Assembly: GCF_001922985.1 (NCBI RefSeq)
Contig: NZ_MRUH01000165.1
Location: forward strand, 202,376 to 266,375
From: Teredinibacter waterburyi
GTDB lineage: Bacteria; Pseudomonadota; Gammaproteobacteria; Pseudomonadales; Cellvibrionaceae
Reading direction: 5' to 3'
DNA length: 64,000 nucleotides
Shown here: positions 26,023 through 35,492 of the stretch, in pieces
Layout of the letters: every line of letters starts with the position of its first letter
Numbering within the stretch: the first letter of the stretch is position 1
Notes under the pieces: model-generated
Database searches by the model: none
Seen by the model: the letters and a program-made list of their open reading frames with translations, nothing else
What the model was told of the DNA's origin: nothing
Position numbers and translations under genes: made by a program

Positions 26023-27120
26023 CTACACCAACGGTATTCCCCCCCCGTCGAAAGGCAGATGCAGCTGCCGCCCACCAACTTTAACCTGCTGAAGGCGCAC
26101 ACCGACGCCAATCAGCCTTACCGGCAAAGTCCCCTTGGCCCGCAAGCCTTCGAGAAGCTGAATAAATTCACCGTGGGAGAGGCCTTGCGACTCTCGCTTT
26201 GCACCAACATCTACCCGCAACTCGGCTGATGACTGACTGAAGTCATTAAATTTTAGCTTTATAAACTTACCGCTCACTCGGTAATCAGGCATTAGCGGTT
26301 GCAGGCGCACTTCTAGTGTCGCCAATAAATTCAAAAGCTCGGTGTGTAATTGCTGAGCGCCATCCAAATCCTGCGAGTACGTTTGTTCAACGCTCAATGA
26401 TTTACGCCCTTGCCTTGGTAGAACGCTGGATTCATCTTCTCCGCGAGACATCGAAACCAACCTTTGCGCAAACGCTCCAAAAGGCTTTAGCCGTTCCAAC
26501 TCACAGTTCTGTACATCCTCGCAGGTATAAAGACCCACTTTTTCCAACTTAACTAAGGTCGCAGGACCTACTCCAGGCAATTTTTTTAACTGTAGTGCGG
26601 CAACAAAATTGGAAACAGCATCTGGAGCGATGGTAAACAAGCCATCGGGCTTACGCCAATCACTCGCAATCTTGGCAAGAAATTTTACCGGTGCCACACC
26701 AGCAGAAACAGATATGCCTACCTCCTGCAAAACCCTGCGTTTGATTTCGCCAGCCAACAACGTTGCGCTCCCGGCAAACTCACCGCTACCGCTAACGTCT
26801 AAAAAAGCTTCATCGAGGGACAGAGGTTCGACTAAATCAGTAAAATCCTGAAAAATTTTAAACATTTGCAGAGACGCCTCTCGATAAAGAGGGAAATTGG
26901 GCTTAATGATCTGCAATTCAGGGCAAAGTTTCTTTGCGTGGGCCGACGCCATAGCCGAATGTACTCCGTAACGTCGCGCCACATAGTTACAGGTAGCAAT
27001 TACACCCCGGCGAGATGCATCCCCGCCAACGGCAACAGGAACACCCGCAAGTTTATTGTTTTCCCTAATTTCAACGGCAGCATAAAAACAGTCCGCATCG
27101 ACATGAATAATCTTTTTCAC
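26023..27120 (-). CDS. dinB: DNA polymerase IV (Y family)
   Basis: 365 residues, normal length. Catalytic signatures are present: DADCFYAAVE at the N-terminus and LSLDEAFLDV near residue 100, giving the metal-binding Asp and Asp-Glu. Helix-hairpin-helix follows (KLPGVGPATLVKLEKVGLYT) and then the little-finger domain. Near the C-terminus QLHLPF is a beta-clamp-binding motif. Eight further residues (DGGGIPLV), partly encoded by a run of eight G, come after it. The enzyme performs error-prone translesion synthesis. It is transcribed alone. Confidence 0.95.
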   Translation of the reverse strand: MKKIIHVDADCFYAAVEIRENNKLAGVPVAVGGDASRRGVIATCNYVARRYGVHSAMASAHAKKLCPELQIIKPNFPLYREASLQMFKIFQDFTDLVEPLSLDEAFLDVSGSGEFAGSATLLAGEIKRRVLQEVGISVSAGVAPVKFLAKIASDWRKPDGLFTIAPDAVSNFVAALQLKKLPGVGPATLVKLEKVGLYTCEDVQNCELERLKPFGAFAQRLVSMSRGEDESSVLPRQGRKSLSVEQTYSQDLDGAQQLHTELLNLLATLEVRLQPLMPDYRVSGKFIKLKFNDFSQSSAELRVDVGAKRESQGLSHGEFIQLLEGLRAKGTLPVRLIGVGVRLQQVKVGGRQLHLPFDGGGIPLV

Positions 27121-27600
27121 ACAACTTGACCAAAATAATAATTAAAAAGACACCGTAAGCTGTATTAATATACAGGAAACATCATTTTCTAGGCACGCTT
27201 TTTTATCCTAATCTGCCGATGCTAATTGCCCCCCAATAAATATAACGCGGAACATTTTCCCGCCAAGCTAAAGCCCACTCAATTCACACCGACAAAAACC
27301 CTATTTGGAATTACTTTCGAGATCCTCACGGCCTTTTTTTATTAAAATAATTGGGCTTTTTTTTCTTTTTTAGGGCAGGAAATATTTTTTCAGGCCTTCA
27401 AAAAAAAGAGGGTCCTAAATCCGTAAAAAACATCGCCGACCTGCCTTTTTTTTTAATTTGTTTACAAAAATCTCTTTTTTGATTAAAAAAACCTAAAAAT
27501 CGATTACAAATCAATGAAAAAACTTGAATTTTTCTTGTTATTTCGTAATGTAGTGCTACAACTTTCATGAACTACTTCAAAAAGGTAAAAGGTACTGACT
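27121..27600. other. T-rich intergenic region upstream of the histone-like gene
   Basis: 480 bases with many T and A runs, no gene seen. It lies between the divergent dinB and histone-H1-like genes. AAAGG (27590s) just before 27601 is the ribosome-binding site of the rightward gene. Confidence 0.5.
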
Positions 27601-28440
27601 ATGGCCGCTAAGAAAGCAAAAGTTGTAGACTCTGTTGCGTCTATCGAGAAAGAACTGGTAGCGCTTAAATCCAAGCTTGCAGCAGCTCGCTCTGCTCAAG
27701 TTAAATCTGTTGAAAAAGACGCTAAAGCAGCAGCCGCTACTGCCGCCGCAGCAGCTAAAAAAGCCGCCGCCGCTAAAGCAAAAGTTGCCGCAATAGCTAA
27801 GAAGAAGAAAAGCGCCGCGCAAGCCAAGCAATTGGCAGCCGCTCGCGCCGCTGCGAAGACTGCAACCTCCGCAGCGACAGCCTCTAAAAAGGTATCTACT
27901 GACGCAAAAGCGGCTCTGTCTAGCGTGAAGTCAGAAGCATCTAAAGCTGCATCTCTTGAAGCGTTTGTTGCTAAAGAGCAGGCGTCTTACCTTAAGAAGG
28001 TAGTTGCTGCAGAGAAGAAAGCTGCTGCCAAGGCTGCTATTAAAGCTAAAGCCGCCGCTAAAAAAGCTGCAACCGCAGCAAAGGCCAAAGCCAAGAAAGC
28101 TGCTGCAGCTGAAAAGGCTCGTGCAAAGAAGGCCGCTACCAAGGCTAAGGCCGCAGCTAAGAAAGCCGCGACCGCAGCTAAAGCTAAAGCTAAAAAAGCA
28201 GCTCTGGCCGCTAAAGTTAAAGCAAAAAAAGCAGCAGCCAAGGCTAAAGCTAAGCCTGCCGCTAAGAAAGCCCCAAAAGCAGCTGCTAAAAAAGCTCCAA
28301 AAGCAGCAACAAAAAGACGCGGTCGCCCAGCAAAAAAAGCAGCCGCAAAGAAAGCTCCTGCTAAGAAGACCGCAGCGAAAAAGGCTCCAGCCAAATCTGG
28401 CGCCCCTAAGCGTCGCGGCCGTCCACCAAAAAAAGCTTAA
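27601..28440 (+). CDS. histone H1-like, lysine/alanine-rich DNA-binding protein (AlgP-like)
   Basis: 279 residues. After a helical N-terminus (about 1-40) nearly the whole protein is Ala and Lys, in units such as KAKAKKAA and KAAAKKA. It ends with two AT-hook-like cores, KRRGRPAKKA (about 237-246) and KRRGRPPKKA at the very C-terminus. Such tails bind DNA and compact or regulate it, as in AlgP of Pseudomonas, which acts on alginate genes. The repetitive tail commonly varies in length between strains. It has a strong ribosome-binding site and its own terminator. Confidence 0.88.
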   Translation: MAAKKAKVVDSVASIEKELVALKSKLAAARSAQVKSVEKDAKAAAATAAAAAKKAAAAKAKVAAIAKKKKSAAQAKQLAAARAAAKTATSAATASKKVSTDAKAALSSVKSEASKAASLEAFVAKEQASYLKKVVAAEKKAAAKAAIKAKAAAKKAATAAKAKAKKAAAAEKARAKKAATKAKAAAKKAATAAKAKAKKAALAAKVKAKKAAAKAKAKPAAKKAPKAAAKKAPKAATKRRGRPAKKAAAKKAPAKKTAAKKAPAKSGAPKRRGRPPKKA

Positions 28441-28490
28441 TATCTAAAGCTGATCTTCTAGCAATTGACTAATCTCCTCTGCTAGATACT

Positions 28491-28524
28491 AAAAAGGCGC
28501 AACTTAACGGTTGCGCCTTTTTTT
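28491..28524 (+). terminator. intrinsic terminator of the histone-like gene
   Basis: A-tract, stem GGCGCAAC/GGTTGCGCC with a short TTAAC loop region, then T8. About 50 bases after the stop at 28440. Confidence 0.9.
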
Positions 28525-28548
28525 ATTCCACCTTCTGCCCCTAACTAT

Positions 28549-28559
28549 CCCCCCCCCCC
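28549..28559. repeat. C11 homopolymer
   Basis: Eleven C in non-coding DNA downstream of the histone-like gene. Same length as the G11 tract at 6436-6446. Confidence 0.8.
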
Positions 28560-28719
28560 GCTTTTAAAGTTTCCTCATAGATACAAGTATCATCTGATGA
28601 AGCTAGCGCCTACGCGCTACAGGCGTTGGTAGGCAACGATATGTTCACGACAGGTCAAGTAAGCCTCAAGATGGCATATCTAGTACAACCAATGCCAAAC
28701 ACAGCGCCGCTTAACTCAA

Positions 28720-29388
28720 CTATTTCCTTCGCACAATCTCCACAGCTACTTCACCATGTTGATTTACAGAACAAATAGCCGAGAAGTGAAGCGGCTGTCT
28801 CTGCATTGACTCCGCATCGAAGTTGTAGGAATAGGATGCGACTTCGCCATCATACATATCGGGTTCAGGATTCGGAGGAGTCAAGCGTTGAAGCTTATTC
28901 ATCGTGCGAGTGGCATGCTTAAATTCTTCCTCGCATAATTTTGTGTATTTCTTTTTCCGGAGGAGCTTCTCTAATCGTAATTTTTCTAGCTCCTCCTCGG
29001 ATAGTTCACCAGAGCTGCGCTTAACGTTGGTAAGAGTTTCGAAAGTGACGCCGTCGACCATCTCGTTATAGCTAACACCATCATCTCTCCGGCAAAGAAT
29101 TCTATAGATAGGGTGGTCAACACTACTCTGCTCACGGTCAAGCGTTCCTCGAAGCACTGTCACGCAAACATCCAACTCCTCAGCAGATTCTGCCGCGGCT
29201 TTCAAATCTAGATAATACTTCTGCTGGCTTACCGGTAGCCAGAGACGACTTTCGTCAATCGCGTAGGCTTCAATCGGCATTATTAGAAACATGTGGCAAA
29301 CAGATAAAGAAAATACCGAACAGACTGAAAACCGTCTGCCGCGCAGTTTTAAACGTTGTTCGGGGGAGGTAAGTTTAGAATGCATCAC
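28720..29388 (-). CDS. exported hypothetical protein
   Basis: 222 residues. The N-terminus is long and basic, then hydrophobic (VCSVFSLSVCHMFLIMPIEA) with a likely signal-peptidase site after AYA. The mature part is acidic, with a Glu/Leu/Lys-rich helix (about 125-150: ELSEEELEKLRLEKLLRKKK) and a beta-rich C-terminus. No family recognised. It stands alone. Confidence 0.6.
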   Translation of the reverse strand: MMHSKLTSPEQRLKLRGRRFSVCSVFSLSVCHMFLIMPIEAYAIDESRLWLPVSQQKYYLDLKAAAESAEELDVCVTVLRGTLDREQSSVDHPIYRILCRRDDGVSYNEMVDGVTFETLTNVKRSSGELSEEELEKLRLEKLLRKKKYTKLCEEEFKHATRTMNKLQRLTPPNPEPDMYDGEVASYSYNFDAESMQRQPLHFSAICSVNQHGEVAVEIVRRK

Positions 29389-29629
29389 TATATTCCAGAA
29401 TCTATGTCCGCAGGGTTAGGGGGCTAGCAAGTGTAGCCAAAGCTTTATTAAGCTTAGCTGAACAGATCGGAACTGGCAGACAGAAGAATGGGGAAGCGCG
29501 GTTTCTTACAGGAGGGTGCTATTCAAGACACATCTATTTATAGGCTATCTCAGGGTTACAGACGGCTTCATAGACGACGCGCGCTTTCACACGCGCGACT
29601 CTAACGCTTGACAGGCTAAAGCCGTTCAA

Positions 29630-30325
29630 TTATCCCTGGAGGGCGACAAGCGAGTTGTAATCAATCTTTTCTCTTGGAGAAATAGATAATCGATCAAATT
29701 CTAGATTCCAATTTACCAGCAGACGTGCCAGAGCCCTCGCCTGCTCATCCAAACTCACGAGTTCATCCATTGTGTCTTTCGGGCCGGTGTATAGCTTTAC
29801 TTTACGATGATTCGACGCAAAAGATTGGTCTGGGTAGGTCATACGATATACCTCCAGTTTCCAACGCAGGTTATGTACCATGTTGCGGTAATATTCAAGC
29901 TTGGTTGCTAACGAGATTTTCTCGACACTCATCAACTCACCGAACACTTGAAAATCCGTCCCAAAGACCATCACTGATTTACAATTCTGGTCTGCGACAA
30001 CGGTAGCAGTACGCTGATGATCTATGAGTACCGCCAGATCGCCAAACACCTCTCCAGGGGTTATGTAGTTGACCACCTTGCGATCCTGCTTACCACCACC
30101 GACAACAACGGCGAGTTGCCCTTTGAGCAAAAAATACAACCACTGATCTTTTTGGCCTTGCTCCATCAATACTTCGCCGGGGCGGTATTCAATGACACGG
30201 GAATAACGCATCAGCAAATCGTACTGATATTGATCACGTTGTTTGATCGCTTTATAGAAAGGAATTGAAGAGAGCAGAGTATCGAGAGAGTCTTGACGGT
30301 ACTTGTTGAGGGGGTGTACGTCCAT
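29630..30325 (-). CDS. cyclic-nucleotide-binding-domain protein without HTH
   Basis: 231 residues from the ATG at 30325; a longer frame to 30379 is less likely. The Crp-type beta-roll spans about 25-145, with GEVLMEQGQKDQWLYFLLKG and the phosphate-binding-cassette-like GEVFGDLAVLIDHQRTATV. The C-terminal 80 residues are helical but show no winged helix, so it is not a classical Crp/Fnr activator. It probably senses a nucleotide or acts through protein contacts. The usual Arg of the cAMP pocket may be the R of HQRTAT. Confidence 0.8.
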   Translation of the reverse strand: MDVHPLNKYRQDSLDTLLSSIPFYKAIKQRDQYQYDLLMRYSRVIEYRPGEVLMEQGQKDQWLYFLLKGQLAVVVGGGKQDRKVVNYITPGEVFGDLAVLIDHQRTATVVADQNCKSVMVFGTDFQVFGELMSVEKISLATKLEYYRNMVHNLRWKLEVYRMTYPDQSFASNHRKVKLYTGPKDTMDELVSLDEQARALARLLVNWNLEFDRLSISPREKIDYNSLVALQG

Positions 30326-30774
30326 TAATTTACAGCCTTTATAAACGTGTTGAACAATATTGCAGGAACTTGGCTGCAATTGTTCTAAAAATCCGACTAT
30401 TTATCCGTGAATATTTGCCATTTAGAGAAATTTCTACCTCTATACTAGGTGCTAGATACCAAAACTGCTGCCTAAATCACGAAAAATGATACGAACTCAA
30501 AAGAAATTCCTCCCTTGTAAGGCTCTAGGCAAGGTAAGAGTGTTTGAGTTACCGATAAATTCATGTAAAGTAGTACTTTAGTTTTAATGCAAGCTAGGCT
30601 CTATACCTCCTCGAATACCGAGTCGCTAAATGGCCAGCGAGCCGTTGCTTAGATCTCTTGGCGGCCATAGAATCTAGTTAGTCAGCAAGTGGCTTCTAGC
30701 CGCTGTTGTAGCTCACGCTTAGTCTTGACAATAATTCAAATCGGCTTTGCCACCCGTTAAAGTACGAGAATAAT
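30326..30774. other. divergent promoter region
   Basis: 449 bases between the cyclic-nucleotide-binding gene and the TonB-fusion gene, both reading outward. No gene, hairpin or RNA recognised. Confidence 0.4.
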
Positions 30775-32058
30775 ATGCGTAATATTAGATTAAATACCGC
30801 CAAACTTATCATTGTTGCATGCGCCAGCGTTCTAGCCGGCTTCGCAAACATCGCAGTTGCGATCCCCGCCCTAAATGGTTTATCTGTTCACTCCGAACTC
30901 GGGAAAGAACAATTCATCGCCGCACTGTCAGTGGCAACACCCTCTGAAAGTGCACGAGATATTTTACTCGCCGATGAAGATAAGCTAATCGAAGTACGTA
31001 TATTAGCCGACCGACTTTCGGCCCGTACTTTTAAGCGAATATGGATTGAAGGCATGGCGATCAATTCAAGTTCCAGTGAGCTAAAGCAGAATGCTCAAAA
31101 CATGGCGAGCTTCTCTAACCTCATTCGTCTAAAACTAATTCAAGGCGATATCTTCGCCATAGATCGCTCCGATGGTGAAGTTAGAATACTTCTTAACGGC
31201 AGTGTTCTCGGCACGATTGCCGACCCCCAATTTTTTGACCTATTGCTTCGTACTTGGATTGGTCCAGTTCCGCTATCATCCGACTTCCGCAGCGGCCTAC
31301 TTGTCGGCGGCAATGTCGACTCTAATTTACTCGCGCAGTTTCGCGCTCTCACGCCAAGTAATGACCGCATAGAAATCGTCAAGAATGCTGTTGCCTCACT
31401 GGCAACCACATCGACAGCTGCTGTCGCCGCGGCAGTAGTAGGCGCTGCGCCCAACCCCATAAAACCAGAAATTGTGCTGAACAAACCGGTAATTGGGGCT
31501 CCAGATATGGCTGTAACAACGCCCAATACGCCGGAAGTTAGTAGCGCTACAGCTACACCCACCCCCGTACCCGCGGCTACTACTCCTACCCCTGCGGTAA
31601 CCACTGCGGCTCAAACTGTGGCCGACACTACCAAACCAAAGGTTGAAGCTCCGAAGTTAGCCGCTCCGACACCAAAACCGGCAAAAAGTCAGACAACTAC
31701 GGCGCTACTTGACGCAGATCTTTTGGATGAAGACGAAGAGTTAGACTTTACCGCCGAAAGTCTGTTGAGCCAGCAGCTCTACATTGCAGAGTTGAAAAAG
31801 TGGTCGCACCGATATCTGGAGTATCCACCGCGAGCATTATCAAAACTGTGGCAGGGCAATGTGCGTATGAGTGTAACTATCGACCGCAGCGGAAACGTGA
31901 TCGAGTCGATTGTAGCCGAAGAAGCTAAATTCGAAACCCTTACTCGCGCCGCACGCCGTGCCGTTAAGAAGGCTAGTCCATTCCCAGCCATGCCTGACGA
32001 TATCGCTGGCAAGAGTTTTACCTTCTCACTACCTATCGTGTTTAAGCTAAAAAACTAA
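30775..32058 (+). CDS. chalcone-isomerase-like domain fused to a TonB C-terminal domain
   Basis: 427 residues. A signal peptide (cleavage after about 29, NIAVA) leads into a chalcone isomerase-like domain (about 40-185: FIAALSVATPSESARDILLA, GDIFAIDRSDGEVRILLNGS, then RTWIGPVPLSSDFRSGLL). A Pro/Thr/Ala-rich linker spans about 220-310. The last 90 residues are a TonB C-terminal domain (RYLEYPPRALSKLWQGNVRM ... IDRSGNVIES, ending in LPIVFKLK). Usual TonB has an N-terminal membrane anchor; here a cleavable-looking signal means it may be free in the periplasm. Role unknown, perhaps an energy-transducer-derived binding protein. Confidence 0.8.
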   Translation: MRNIRLNTAKLIIVACASVLAGFANIAVAIPALNGLSVHSELGKEQFIAALSVATPSESARDILLADEDKLIEVRILADRLSARTFKRIWIEGMAINSSSSELKQNAQNMASFSNLIRLKLIQGDIFAIDRSDGEVRILLNGSVLGTIADPQFFDLLLRTWIGPVPLSSDFRSGLLVGGNVDSNLLAQFRALTPSNDRIEIVKNAVASLATTSTAAVAAAVVGAAPNPIKPEIVLNKPVIGAPDMAVTTPNTPEVSSATATPTPVPAATTPTPAVTTAAQTVADTTKPKVEAPKLAAPTPKPAKSQTTTALLDADLLDEDEELDFTAESLLSQQLYIAELKKWSHRYLEYPPRALSKLWQGNVRMSVTIDRSGNVIESIVAEEAKFETLTRAARRAVKKASPFPAMPDDIAGKSFTFSLPIVFKLKN

Positions 32059-32082
32059 TTCAAACACCATTTGATTGAACAT

Positions 32083-32111
32083 AAAAAAACGCCGTAATAC
32101 GGCGTTTTTTT
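32083..32111. terminator. bidirectional intrinsic terminator
   Basis: A7, stem ACGCCGTA/TACGGCGT, T7, between two convergent genes. The stop of the leftward gene at 32110 lies inside the T-tract. Confidence 0.9.
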
Positions 32112-32670
32112 ATTTCCGAGAGGAAAGGTTCTTTAACCGTTTAAGCACTACACGCCCGATATCGCTGACCTCCAAAGGTGAAAGCCTAGGCAGATAGGCT
32201 AGGTTGAGCATGTGTAAATGCAGGCACGGAGTTTCCGCATCAAGCTCACGTAAGTCACCCTTAACTAACACGGGTAAAAACGGCTTATCTTTAGGTCTCT
32301 TTTGCTGAATCAGGTTCAGTCCGATTTCTAGCGGAACCGCCCGCTTAGATTCAGCCCCCGTTTTCAGCGGTAAGATGATATTCAACCGCTTGGACGCGCC
32401 AGTCGAGTCTGCCGGAACTAAAAAAAGCCCCGTGGGCTTTACCGCGTCTTCGGTTATACCGTAGAAGGTATCATGGTGAGCATAGGGGTTCGGCAAAATT
32501 ACCAGCTTGCGATTTTCTTCTTTCGGGAAAAAAATATTGTAATTGGTGTAGAGTTGCTCAACAGAACCTGAGTAAACACACAGCTGGTTTTCGAAACCCA
32601 TGACAAAGTCTTGGGCGCGCTGCCGCTTTTGGAACGAGTCTAAATCCCAAACGAGATCATTGTTATCCAT
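32110..32670 (-). CDS. 186-residue hypothetical protein
   Basis: Soluble, no signal peptide. The C-terminal half has a segment (KRAVPLEIGLNLIQQKRPKD, then LHLHMLNLAYLPRLSPLEVS) that could be a strand-rich regulatory domain. A PilZ reading was considered but the RxxxR/DxSxxG motifs are not seen. It is convergent with the TonB-fusion gene across a shared terminator. Family not recognised. Confidence 0.6.
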   Translation of the reverse strand: MDNNDLVWDLDSFQKRQRAQDFVMGFENQLCVYSGSVEQLYTNYNIFFPKEENRKLVILPNPYAHHDTFYGITEDAVKPTGLFLVPADSTGASKRLNIILPLKTGAESKRAVPLEIGLNLIQQKRPKDKPFLPVLVKGDLRELDAETPCLHLHMLNLAYLPRLSPLEVSDIGRVVLKRLKNLSSRK

Positions 32671-32812
32671 GGTGTCTCGACATTAACATGTGAATTTCGC
32701 GGGTTTTGATTACCGCAGGTAGATAACCGTTAAATGATATACCAAGGCTAATTGTGTGTTTTCCACAAAATTCGGGGCTCTAAATAACCTTTCAGGATAT
32801 CGCGATCAATAT

Positions 32813-34267
32813 ATGTTTCAGTTTAGCAATAGTTTTCATACTTTAGGGAAGAGTTTTTACACCTTTGTCACACCTCGACCATTAGTAAACCCCAAAATGG
32901 TCGCGGTTAACGCTTTTTGTGCGCGTTATCTTGGCATAGCTAATTCCACCATGGAGTCACAATCATCTCTGTCAGTACTTAGCGGGAAAATAATAGCGGA
33001 AGGCTCCATGCCTTTGGCTATGGTGTACGCAGGCCACCAATTCGGCGGCTTTTCCCCTGAACTTGGAGACGGGCGAGGCCTACTGTTGGGTGAGATTGAA
33101 TCCTCTAACGTCCTCTACGATATTCACTTAAAGGGCGCGGGGCAAACACCCTATTCTCGATTTGGCGATGGCTACGCCGTATTGCGCTCCTGCATACGCG
33201 AATTTCTCGCCAGTGTCGCAATGCGAGGCCTAAACATTCCCACTAGCGATGCTCTTTGTATTACAACCGGCGACAACCCAGTACAGCGGGAAACACTGGA
33301 ACCCGCGGCAATGCTTACCCGTGTAGCCAAAAGCCATGTTCGCTTTGGCTCATTCGAATATTTTTTCTATAGCAATCAGCACGAGCAACTTAAAGTCTTA
33401 GCGGACTATGTGATAAATCGCCACTACTCGCATTTAAATACGCTGGCGACTACAGAAAAGTATACGCAAATGCTGCAAGAAATCTCCGATGCTACCGCGC
33501 TGATGATCGGCTTGTGGCAAGCGGAGGGGTTTGCTCACGGCGTAATGAATACAGATAACATGAGCATAATCGGCGAGACGCTCGATTACGGCCCCTATGG
33601 TTTTATCGAAACCTACCAGCCCGGATTTATTTGTAACCATTCCGACCATCAGGGTCGTTATGCGTTCGACCAACAGCCGAATATTGGTTTGTGGAACCTA
33701 AGCGCTCTCGCTCATGCACTTAGCCCACTAGTACCCAAAGAAAAAGCACGCGCGGTGCTAATGAGTTACGAAGAGAAGCTCACACTAAGTTTTCAAACAC
33801 GAATGGCAAAGAAATTAGGCTTGCAAACACTTGAGCGCGATAAATTACCACACTTAGGCGAGTTGTTTATTTTACTGGAGAAAGGAGGCGTTGATTACAG
33901 TCGCTTTATGCGAGCACTTTGCTATATAACGTCGGATCGCTGGGCGGATGAAATAGTTAAACTCACTACATCCGAGACTCAGCCAGAGCTAGCCCAATGG
34001 CTGCACCGTCACCTGCAGATCATTAAAGACACCAGTAAGGATCTGCACGCGGCAGAACAACAAATGCTACAAAACAACCCCAAGTTTATTCTCCGTAATT
34101 ATCTAGCGCAAAATGCGATCGACGCAGCATATCGTGGCGATTATTCGGAAATTGCTGTTTTGCAGAACATTTTGAGAACTCCCTATGATGAACATAATGA
34201 GCATGCCCACCTAGCCAAAGCCCCGCCAGCATGGGCATCCAGCCTAACGGTTAGCTGCTCATCGTAG
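32813..34267 (+). CDS. selO: SelO-family protein adenylyltransferase (YdiU)
   Basis: 484 residues from the ATG at 32813, which gives the usual start FSNSFHTLG..FYT; a GTG at 32756 has no ribosome-binding site. Family signatures: AGHQFGGFSPELGDGRGLLL (nucleotide loop), HLKGAGQTPYSRFGDGYAVL, and HGVMNTDNMSIIGETLDYGP with the metal-binding Asn/Asp. The C-terminus is VSCSS; the Cys is at the place of selenocysteine in animal SelO. These pseudokinases transfer AMP to Ser/Thr/Tyr of other proteins under redox stress. It is transcribed alone. Confidence 0.95.
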   Translation: MFQFSNSFHTLGKSFYTFVTPRPLVNPKMVAVNAFCARYLGIANSTMESQSSLSVLSGKIIAEGSMPLAMVYAGHQFGGFSPELGDGRGLLLGEIESSNVLYDIHLKGAGQTPYSRFGDGYAVLRSCIREFLASVAMRGLNIPTSDALCITTGDNPVQRETLEPAAMLTRVAKSHVRFGSFEYFFYSNQHEQLKVLADYVINRHYSHLNTLATTEKYTQMLQEISDATALMIGLWQAEGFAHGVMNTDNMSIIGETLDYGPYGFIETYQPGFICNHSDHQGRYAFDQQPNIGLWNLSALAHALSPLVPKEKARAVLMSYEEKLTLSFQTRMAKKLGLQTLERDKLPHLGELFILLEKGGVDYSRFMRALCYITSDRWADEIVKLTTSETQPELAQWLHRHLQIIKDTSKDLHAAEQQMLQNNPKFILRNYLAQNAIDAAYRGDYSEIAVLQNILRTPYDEHNEHAHLAKAPPAWASSLTVSCSS

Positions 34268-34298
34268 GAATAACGTAAGTAGACTATCTACAGGGGGA

Positions 34299-35492
34299 CT
34301 AAAACAATTCAGCTAGGTCATCGCCGGTAGACTTTGCCGGTTTCGGCCGAGTCGACTTGCGAGAGTGCTCCTCAACCATGGCGAGGCTATTTTCAATCGC
34401 ACTTTCGAGTTTAGCGAAAGTCTCATTGACCACCAGACCTTCATTGAATACCCGATTGGTAGCAGAAATAGCATTATTGGTGGTGTTTTCTAGAAAAAGT
34501 TCGTCTTCAAGTGTCAGCGCCAAATTAGGTACGCGCCCCTGAATCAACTCCGCAGTATTCTCCACTTCGGTAACAATATCGCACATGACTTTTTGGTACG
34601 CGCCCTTAAGGCTATTCATTACAACACCAACATCGTGAGTCAGTTTTCGCAGTGATTCTCGTTCCTGCATTAAGGTGTATTGATCCTCTAATGCAATAAT
34701 CCGCGCATTTACGCCCTGTAGCAAACAAAACGTATTATCTTTAATACTGCCATATTTATCGGGATTTCCTACGGGCATATTTTTAATTAACAGCGATACC
34801 CTGTCGTAATTTACGATGGTGCGATTGCCAAAATCGATGTAACGATTGGAATCGGCCAGCTGAGTAAGCAGTTGCGACTCAAGATCCTTAGCCATGCCGT
34901 GCGCTTCCATATTCTTTACGCCGACTAAACTACGCATTTGCAAACTACACTGCAGCCCGTAGCGCTGAATAGTCCGAAACAACTGTTGCCCCAACTCATC
35001 GAGATTGTCGCAATCGTGGGCAGAGAGTAGGAACTGGATATTGGCTCCCAAATCGCTATTGTCGGCCATCGCCGTAAACGCTGTTTGATTGGCAAGATCA
35101 AGCCGTTGAGAAAGTTGGTCCTGAGCAATTTGATTAAACACACTTTTTGTCACACGAGCGCAGGCTTCATCTTGGGTAATGGACGTATCGATAAAATCGT
35201 CACAACCAATTTCAAACGCTTTCAGTTTTTCTGGTAATGAGTAAGTTTCGGACAGTACCACTAAGGGGATTTTCGACATTTTTTCATGGCGTAGAAGCTC
35301 ACTACAAACCTCAAGGTCTAGGGCTCCAGAAGTAATTGAATCAAAAACGATCACGCGATAGTCATTTGCCTCCAAGGCGATAATGGCGGCTTCTAATGAA
35401 TAGACCGCCTCCGCCTCGAAAAACTCGCTGATGAAGGCGCCAAGTTCCGATAGATCGTTCAAACAAAAAAACAAAACCTTGTGTTTAGACAT
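34299..35492 (-). CDS. receiver-domain response regulator with helical output domain
   Basis: 397 residues from the ATG at 35492. The first 130 residues are a receiver domain: hydrophobic strand KVLFFCLND, phospho-acceptor Asp in YRVIVFDSIT, then IPLVVLSETY and GCDDFIDTSI. The rest is helical with a domain like those that follow receiver modules in other response regulators (LLSAHDCDNLDELGQQLFRT), then a long coiled region (about 270-390) resembling a methyl-accepting or phosphatase-type bundle. No DNA-binding domain. It is likely a protein-interaction regulator; its kinase is not in the window. Confidence 0.8.
   Translation of the reverse strand: MSKHKVLFFCLNDLSELGAFISEFFEAEAVYSLEAAIIALEANDYRVIVFDSITSGALDLEVCSELLRHEKMSKIPLVVLSETYSLPEKLKAFEIGCDDFIDTSITQDEACARVTKSVFNQIAQDQLSQRLDLANQTAFTAMADNSDLGANIQFLLSAHDCDNLDELGQQLFRTIQRYGLQCSLQMRSLVGVKNMEAHGMAKDLESQLLTQLADSNRYIDFGNRTIVNYDRVSLLIKNMPVGNPDKYGSIKDNTFCLLQGVNARIIALEDQYTLMQERESLRKLTHDVGVVMNSLKGAYQKVMCDIVTEVENTAELIQGRVPNLALTLEDELFLENTTNNAISATNRVFNEGLVVNETFAKLESAIENSLAMVEEHSRKSTRPKPAKSTGDDLAELF

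Noticed and set aside
27987..28394. Minus-strand Ala/Phe-rich frame opposite the histone-like gene
   Set aside because: Mirror of AAA/GCN-rich codons; looks hydrophobic only because of composition.
32110..32670. PilZ domain protein
   Set aside because: The RxxxR and (D/N)xSxxG motifs are not visible.
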